64,000 nt of DNA, taken from contig CM053267.1 of the NCBI GenBank assembly GCA_028583415.1, positions 54,140,914 to 54,204,913 on the forward strand, read 5' to 3'. Source of the DNA: Protea cynaroides. Its lineage: Eukaryota; Streptophyta; Magnoliopsida; Proteales; Proteaceae. Positions within the stretch are counted from its first letter, which is position 1, and each line of letters opens with the position of its first letter. Position numbers and translations under genes: made by a program. A model generated the notes under the pieces. That model was not told where the DNA came from and ran no database searches. It saw only the letters and a program-made list of their open reading frames with translations. Below, piece by piece: positions 58,299 through 64,000 of the stretch.

Positions 58299-60481
58299 TG
58301 TCTACTCATGGAAGAAACACTTTTCTCTACTACTACCTTGCTCATGTTGGAGCCTATTACTACCTTGCTCGTGTTGGAGCCTACTACCGTATGATATTTA
58401 CTATTGCATGTGATGCAACCTCTACCTACTTGTTGCACGTGATGCAACCTACTTGTTTGTATTCGAGCTTCCATTATTGCTGCTCCTGCTACAATTGCTG
58501 CTTGGTGTTTGCTCTATTGCTAATGCAACTTCTACTTGGTTCACAGTGACCTTAAACTGTGCTATTGTTGCTGCTTGGTTCATAGTAACTTATACTATGC
58601 TGCATTACTACTATTATTGCTGTTCCTGCTTTTGTTGATAAGTTGTTTCAAGCTGAAGCTCTTACATTCTCCCATGCTCCAGCTTGAGGGGGAGTTTTGG
58701 AGTTAACGATATGCTGTGGGTTCCAACTATCGGTGCTACATATGGTCTTGCTCCTATTAGTTATTTCCATTTATTCTAGTGGATTTGTTTCCACCATAGT
58801 GTTTATTTGTTTCCTTATTAGTTAGGGTTTATTTCCTAAGTTGTCTAGGTTTAGTTTCCTAATTGGTTTATGATTGTAATTAGGTAAGTTTCCTAAACTA
58901 TTGTTTCTCCTCTTTGATTATAAATAAATGAACCATAGGAGAGGAGAATATGTTGATAAACACACGTTGATTCTCTCTCCCTTTTCTCCATTCTCCATTA
59001 TCTCTATCTTTCTTTTCTTTCTTTTCTATTTTGTTACACCAGTTGTGTTGATACTCCTACTCAGAATGGGGGGGGCTGAAAGAAAGAATCACCACCTCCT
59101 TGAAGTGGCTTGTGCATTGATATTTGCCCGCAATGTGCCACCACAATATTGGAATGATGCCATCCTTACTTTAGCCTACCTTACCAACTGTTATCAACCG
59201 TAATCTTGTATCATCACTTTCCTTTAAACCTTCTTCTCAGTGATGCCTCCCATACTGTTCCTCCTAAGATCTTTGGCTGCGTGTGCTATGTGCACAGCCA
59301 TCGATCTCCAGGAAAACTAGAACCTCGTGGTTTTCGTTGTCTTTTCTTGGGATATTCTCCAACCCAAAAAGGCTATAAATGTAGCACCTATACACATCCC
59401 TTCGTCAGCTCTGGATCCAGAAACTATTTCAGTAAATGAGATCCTTCCGTCTGGTAATATTCTTCCCTCTTGAGTCAGACTTACTTGCTCTTCATAAAGG
59501 CATTAGGTCCTGTACTCAGCATCATATATCTCAGTATGTCTCTTATAAATCATTGTCTCCGTCATGTCTTGCTTTTGTCTCTACTTTGTCTTTTGTGTCT
59601 ATTCCCAAACATTGGCAAGATGTAGTTGCAGATGTAGACGAAATGACTGCCCTGAGAAAAAAAATGAGACATGAGACCTAGTTGAACTTCCACCACGGAA
59701 GAAGACAGTTGGGTGTAAGTGGATCTTTACTGTAAAGCAGAAAAAAGACGGGACTATTGACAGATACAAGGCCAGATTAGTTGCCCGTGGATTTACACAG
59801 ATTTATGAAATCGACTATCAAGAGACCTTTGCCCCCACGAGCAAAAATGACTACTATTTGTGTAATTTTGGTCTGCGCAGTACATTACAATTGGGATTTA
59901 CAACAGCTGGACATCAAGAATGCATTTCTTCATGGGGGAGCTAACTGAGGAAGTGTACATGGATGTCCCTCCAAAATTTGCATCATCAACTACTGAAAGA
60001 AAGGTGTGTAAGCTAAAATGATTTCTCTATGGGCTCAAGCAATCACCGATGGCCTAGTTTGGACGGTTTCACAGAGCTATGACCTCAGTTGGCTACAAAC
60101 AAAGTAGTGCAGATCACACTTTGTTTATTAAGCAGAGGGAAGGGAAAATCTCGATTCACATAGTGTATGTAAATGATATTGTGATTATAGGCAGTAATGA
60201 TGAAGAGATTAGAAATCTGAAGACCTTCTTGGTAAAGGAGTTTGAAGTAAAAGATCTAAGAAAACTGAGATATTTTCTTGGGATTGAAGTAGCACGCTCC
60301 ACCAAAGGTATTTATTTATGTTAGCATAAAGTACATACTTGATCTTCTCTTTGAGACTGGTCTCTTAGGGTGTCGGCTTTGTGAGACACCAATTGATCTT
60401 AATCCCGATTACAAGAGAAGATGAGAACTCCAGTAGACAAGGAAAAATATCAATGGTTAGTTGGAAAGTTAATATATCTGG

Positions 60482-61165
60482 TAGGGGTGCAACAGGGCTG
60501 CGTTGGGCCGGGTTTTTCAAAACCCTAACCCCAACCTTGACCCTGGCAGGGCTGGGCCTAACCCTAACCTACCCTGATTGACCCTGACAAGACCGGGTTG
60601 GGCCGGGTTAACCCTGATTCAGGAGGAAGTAAAAAGAGAAAAAAAGATCCCCGTAGGTAAAAGGAGAAAAAAGAGAGAGGATAAATGATATCAATCATAC
60701 AATTCATTTAAAAACCATTTGATCTTAGCTCAAATCGAAATCTCCTGTCGGTCATTAAATATGCTTTTGATTGTCCATTACAATACTCATAAGAATCATA
60801 AATCTCTGCCGATGAAAATATGAACAAAATATAAACAAGATTGGTACCCAAAACAGAGGGGAACTCTAAAAGATCAACAAATAAAATAGAAACAACAAAA
60901 ATCAAAAAACATACTCAATCTGTCAAAAGAACAACAGAAAGATTGAAAACACATAACTCATAACAAAGTAAAATCTCCTTACAGTTTTCTAATAGATCAG
61001 CAAATGAAGTTGAAACAATAACAATCACACTATAAAAAACATTTAACTCAAAATAGGGAAAACTCCTCAGGAGATTTCGATTCTCACCTAATCTTTTTCG
61101 ACAGTCGACTCTCAGTCTCTCAGACAATGTCTTAATGCCTCTTAGAGTCGGCAACGCTTCCCAGA

Positions 61166-61203
<38 letters not shown>

Positions 61204-61384
61204 GGTCGGGTCGGGTTGGGCTCAACCCAGGGGATCAACCCTAACCCAACCCAACCCTGCAAGAGTTGATAAAAAATTAAGCCCTAACCCAGCCCCTGTC
61301 AGGGTTCGGGCCGGGTTCAACCTTGCCAGGGTTTAGGGCGGGTTTGGGCGGGTTAGGGTCGTCAAGGTAAAACTTGCACCCCTA
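60482..61384. mobile_element. hAT-type MITE (903 bp) in the Copia reverse transcriptase/RNase H region
   Basis: The exact 8-bp duplication ATATCTGG flanks the unit (60474-60481 and 61385-61392), and the Copia sequence is continuous across it. Terminal inverted repeats are TAGGGGTGCAA...TTGCACCCCTA. Subterminal regions are arrays of GGGCCGGGTT, AACCCTAACCC and GGGTCGGG words. An AT dinucleotide run lies at about 61168-61200. No coding capacity. The layout resembles the MITE at 40793-41446. Confidence 0.9.
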
Positions 61385-62339
61385 ATATCTGGCCCACACT
61401 CGACCTGATATTGCTTTTGCAGTTAGTATAGTGAATCAATTCATGCATGACCCTTATACTTCCCATATGGATGCTGTGCTCTGAATATTATACTATCTGA
61501 AATCTGCTCCTGGGAGAGGAATTCTACTCTCTTCTTAGGGCAATCTTGAAGTGGATGCCTACACTGATGCTGACTAGGCAGGAAATCCAGACAGAAAGTC
61601 TACATCTGGGTATTGTACCTTCAATGGAGGGAATCTGGTTATTTGGCGCAGCAAGAAGTAGAATGTGATAGTTCGTTCTAGTGTTGAGGCTGAGTTTAGA
61701 GCTATGGTTCAAGGGATATGTGAGTTATGATGGTTACAGGGATTATTCAAGGATCTGGATATCAGTATTTCCCAGCCTATGAGATTATTTTGTGACAATA
61801 AAACTGCAATTAGTATTGCTCATAATCCAGTGCAACATGATAGGACTAAGCATGTAGAAATTGATTGTTACTTCATCAAGGAAAAATTGGACAGTGGATA
61901 GATCTATATTCCATATTTTCAATCAAGTGATCAAGTGGCTGATATCTTGACTAAAGGACTTTCCAGGAAGATTTTCATCCATTATTGTTCAAGTTGTGCA
62001 TGACTGATATATATGCAACAATTTGAGGGGGAGTGTTGAATGTCGTCCTTTAGTAGTTAGTGGCATTAGCGTAATTTCTATGTGTTTAGTTTAGTTCTTT
62101 TATTTCCTTATTCCTTATTGTTATTAAGTAAGGGCAATCTTGTAATTTCTTCTTCAGTCTCTTTATAAATAAGATGTGGGGGTGAGAGATTAATTATCTC
62201 TCGTTCTTTTTTCTGACTCAACATTAACATATGTGCAATACTGGCCATAGTTCATATACTAATGGTATGCCCGTCTCATTCATAGTAGAACCATGTATAC
62301 TCTTCTGTAGTGGACAATCTCATTGCTGGGACCCATGGT

Positions 62340-63240
62340 ACCTCAAACTAATTTCTCCTCGAACTTCCAAATGATGAATTTCCAAAGCCGGAAAAACCAC
62401 GAGTAGGAGGATGCTGTCCATAAAGTGTCAGGGAAGGAGTAGTATGTGGATTCGAATTCATGCTCAATGACTCCATCTTCCTTATAAGCATAACTTGTCA
62501 TCAGGTTCCTTGCCATGCTTTCCCTTCCGATTGTAACTCCTAGGCTGTGGGTGAACACCATGATCATCATCTTGGGTTGCATGAGTAAAATCTACCTCAC
62601 ATGTGAACTGCACTGGATCATATGACTGTAAAACCCCGTCACCACTAGCACCAGCACCAGCACCAACACCAGTACCACTAGTTCCACCATTGCCATCGCC
62701 ATCATCATCACCATTACCATCCCCATCATCATCATCATCATCATCACCACTATCTCAGGAATAGTGCCTCCGTACCGAGCACTAGACCTTGTCTTTCTAG
62801 CATCACCCTCAGATAGTACAAAACTACTCTCACTCGGGTCTTGTGCTTGTGTTTCGTCATCATCATTCAAGTAGCAAATGATGTTCTCCATGATAGGATC
62901 AGTTGTGGTAGTTTGGCCATCCTCAGGTATATGATCCATTACCAACATTTTTTCAGTGCCCTTTATCCATGTTCTAACCGGATCTTCCTCATTGAGCATG
63001 TGGTTAATGCCGATCGGGTCTACGACCACCCCTTCCTGTTGTTCCAACTCAAGATATTTCTTCTTTAATTTCATATTGTAGTGGACATAGACCAACTTCT
63101 CTCAAGTTTTGCATAACTGAGGCGGTTCCGGGGTTTGGTGTGTATCAACCAAAATGTGTTCCTGTTTCTTTCACATCCACTTGAGTAGGGGGTTTATGCA
63201 ATCCTCATCAAATGTGGAGCACTTCACCCATAGTTGAGCC
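62340..63240 (-). pseudogene. hAT transposase, C-terminal remnant
   Basis: Minus-strand remains of a hAT transposase. The dimerisation region ends with LVYVHYNMKLKKKYLELEQQ at about 63097-63035, equivalent to the VHYNMRLRLQ block of the first hAT pseudogene. A DPIGINHMLNEEDPVRTWI segment follows. The tail (62650-62770) is built from GAT/GGT-type codons; the frame giving Asp/Gly-rich sequence suits a hAT tail better than the open Met/Val-rich frame, so a frameshift near 62760 is likely. Conserved upstream blocks (DUF659, BED finger) are absent from the window, and stops occur upstream of 63095. Confidence 0.65.
62640..62760. repeat. Trinucleotide-type repeats in the hAT transposase tail
   Basis: Runs of ACCAGCACC/ACCACC-type words (62640-62690) pass into CATCATCACC/CATCATCAT words (62695-62755). 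In the transposase orientation these would encode Asp/Gly-rich and Ala/Gly-rich sequence, depending on frame. Confidence 0.7.
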
Positions 63241-63437
63241 ACCAATCAGCTGAACAAAGAGAAATATTTTCAATAAATAAATTTTGAAACTCGTAAGGTT
63301 AACAAAGAATATTTTACGTTCTTCATAGAAATCTTAGATCTACTCTCGGATTTCAGAAAAAAAATGGTTTTCTGTGCAAGGATTCATGTTACTGATCTAT
63401 GCTCTAAAATCCAAGTTCTAACTGAGGTTTAAAAAAA

Positions 63438-64000
63438 GGGAAAATTTCACGTACTACCCAAATAGTTTGAGAAACATCTCCAACCCTCTAAAATTTCTGA
63501 AAACATCAACTACCACCCAAAATTCCAAAACGTTTATCAAAAAGACCCAAATCGTTAAGATGGAGCCATTAGATGCTGATGTCAGCTCAAAACCAATTTT
63601 GGATTGACAGTAATACCTTTATTTTAAGGGAAAAAGTCGAGTTTATCCTTAACTACCATCGATTAGAAACTTAGTCTAGAATAGGGAAAATAAAATGTCA
63701 CTGCTGGACCGATTAAGGACGTTTGTCGCTGCCGGAGAAGAAGATCGAAGCAGATGTAACTAATAAAATCTGATTGAAATTCTAACAAGATGAAGAGTGA
63801 TCCAAGGTTGGTTAGAAAGAACTTAGAACAATAAGAAAGTTCCCCACTTCCAAATCGTGTAATGGAACAAACAATAAAAAAACCCTCGACTCTATTACGC
63901 TGCACTTGCTGTTATTTTTTGCTGAGATCTTTAATTTTGATTTCTTCCTTCTCAAATATTTTTCGTAACCAGCACGTCCAGCAAAATCCTTCTCTATTCA
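63438..64000. mobile_element. Left part of a further MULE-like element (D), runs off the window
   Basis: Starts GGGAAAATTTCACGTACTAC and continues with accctctaaaatttctg and tcaactaccacccaaaa words, like the ends of MULEs C and E, followed by a tgctgatgtcagc motif at 63575-63587 that the other elements also have. The right end is outside the window. The interior to 64000, including an open frame at 63663-63905 on the minus strand, is not recognisable, so the cargo is unknown. Confidence 0.5.

Larger units (their letters stand above)
54315..59038 (+). mobile_element. Non-coding LTR retrotransposon nested in the Copia element
   Basis: LTRs of 343 and 344 bp (54315-54657 and 58695-59038), nearly identical, starting TGTTGGAGTTAACGATATGC (second base mutated in the right copy) and ending TTGTTACA. 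The primer site TGGTATCAGAGC is at 54658-54669 and the polypurine tract GCTTGAGGGGGAG at 58682-58694. The flanks CTAGT and CCAGT differ at one base. The interior codes for no gag or pol. Its 3' part (58480-58660) carries TTGGTTCACAGTGACCTTAA and GCTGCATTACTACTATT words shared with the element at 13069-15173, so both belong to one non-autonomous family. It also holds MULE B. Confidence 0.9.
52373..61990 (+). pseudogene. Copia gag-pol polyprotein, interrupted and mutated
   Basis: gag starts at about 52373 (MTFEVTSVGTDF, then ATRLDGNNYLMWSHAMQLSI) and ends in a CCHC knuckle, CEHCGKPWHTKDTC, at 53116-53157. Integrase follows at 53880-54300 (GHPSFKVL, FVIFIDCYSKTSWVYLL, ILRSDNGREYMDGEL). The LTR element 54315-59038 splits integrase, which resumes at about 59045. 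Then come GYSPTQKGYKC (59350), reverse transcriptase (DLQQLDIKNAFLHGEL at 59900), an active-site box that reads YVND, not YVDD (60166-60177), and FLGIEVARS (60280). The hAT MITE interrupts before the TRPDIAFAVS motif at 61394, and RNase H (61550-61900) includes SSVEAEFRAM, LFCDNKTAISIAHNP and VADILTKGL. Many stops; not autonomous now. Confidence 0.85.
51299..62223 (+). mobile_element. Ty1/Copia retrotransposon with three nested insertions
   Basis: The exact 5-bp duplication TTAAC flanks the element (51294-51298 and 62224-62228). The LTRs are both 190 bp (51299-51488 and 62034-62223), start TGTTGAATGTC and end CTCAACA, and are highly similar. The primer site TGGTATCTGAGC follows at 51489-51500, and the polypurine tract ATTTGAGGGGGAG is at 62021-62033. 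Total length is 10.9 kb because a non-coding LTR element (54315-59038), a MULE inside that, and a hAT MITE (60482-61384) are nested in it; without them it is about 5.3 kb. It inserted into the hAT element whose end is at 50997. Confidence 0.9.

Noticed and set aside
60520..61380. Telomere-like AACCCTAACCC words
   Set aside because: They are interspersed with GGGCCGGG and GGGTCGGG words, not a regular heptamer array, and lie wholly within a hAT MITE with an exact 8-bp duplication, so this is not an interstitial telomere.

Overview
The window is nuclear DNA from a flowering plant, most likely a woody dicot or early-diverging eudicot with a repeat-rich genome. The evidence is a spliced plant-type pentatricopeptide-repeat (PPR) gene, an Au-type SINE, Copia elements with methionyl-tRNA-like primer sites, hAT and Mutator-like elements (MULEs), and an organelle-like insert. 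No species can be named from the sequence.

Region 1-27.1 kb is one host gene on the minus strand: an EMB2279-like P-class PPR gene. Four exons are visible (27078-25715, 15685-15494, 573-492, 110-1), with matching splice phases, and the gene continues past base 1. Its first two introns are about 10.0 and 14.9 kb because they are filled with mobile DNA: a complete hAT element with 8-bp target duplications (4462-9330), an Au SINE, a MULE carrying an RNA-binding-protein fragment (10405-12318), a non-coding LTR element with a solo LTR nested in it (13069-15173), a reverse-strand Copia element (16594-21806), foldback elements, and a further solo LTR (23988-24795).

Region 27.1-64 kb contains no intact host gene that I can defend. 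It is stacked mobile elements, several of which carry pieces of ordinary plant genes. Six MULE-like elements lie in the window; four have exact 9-bp target duplications. Their cargo is a glycine-rich RNA-binding protein fragment, an ABCC transporter fragment, a leucine-rich-repeat protein fragment, a possible U-box-protein N-terminus, and a ZAT-type C2H2 zinc-finger ORF that is still open; the sixth runs off the window. The LRR-carrying MULE (43296-46523) is itself interrupted by a second gene-carrying MULE (44713-46218).

The deepest nest is at 51.0-63.2 kb: a hAT element holds a Copia element (51299-62223), which holds a non-coding LTR element (54315-59038), which holds a MULE (56041-58298), which holds the zinc-finger ORF; a 0.9-kb hAT MITE (60482-61384) separately splits the Copia reverse transcriptase/RNase H region. 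Two related TG...CA elements of 2.3 and 4.0 kb (28356-30681 and 32635-36611) look like very large solo LTRs; the second carries a SINE and a possibly mitochondrial insert with a tRNA-like fold. All family assignments come from motif recognition, not database searches.
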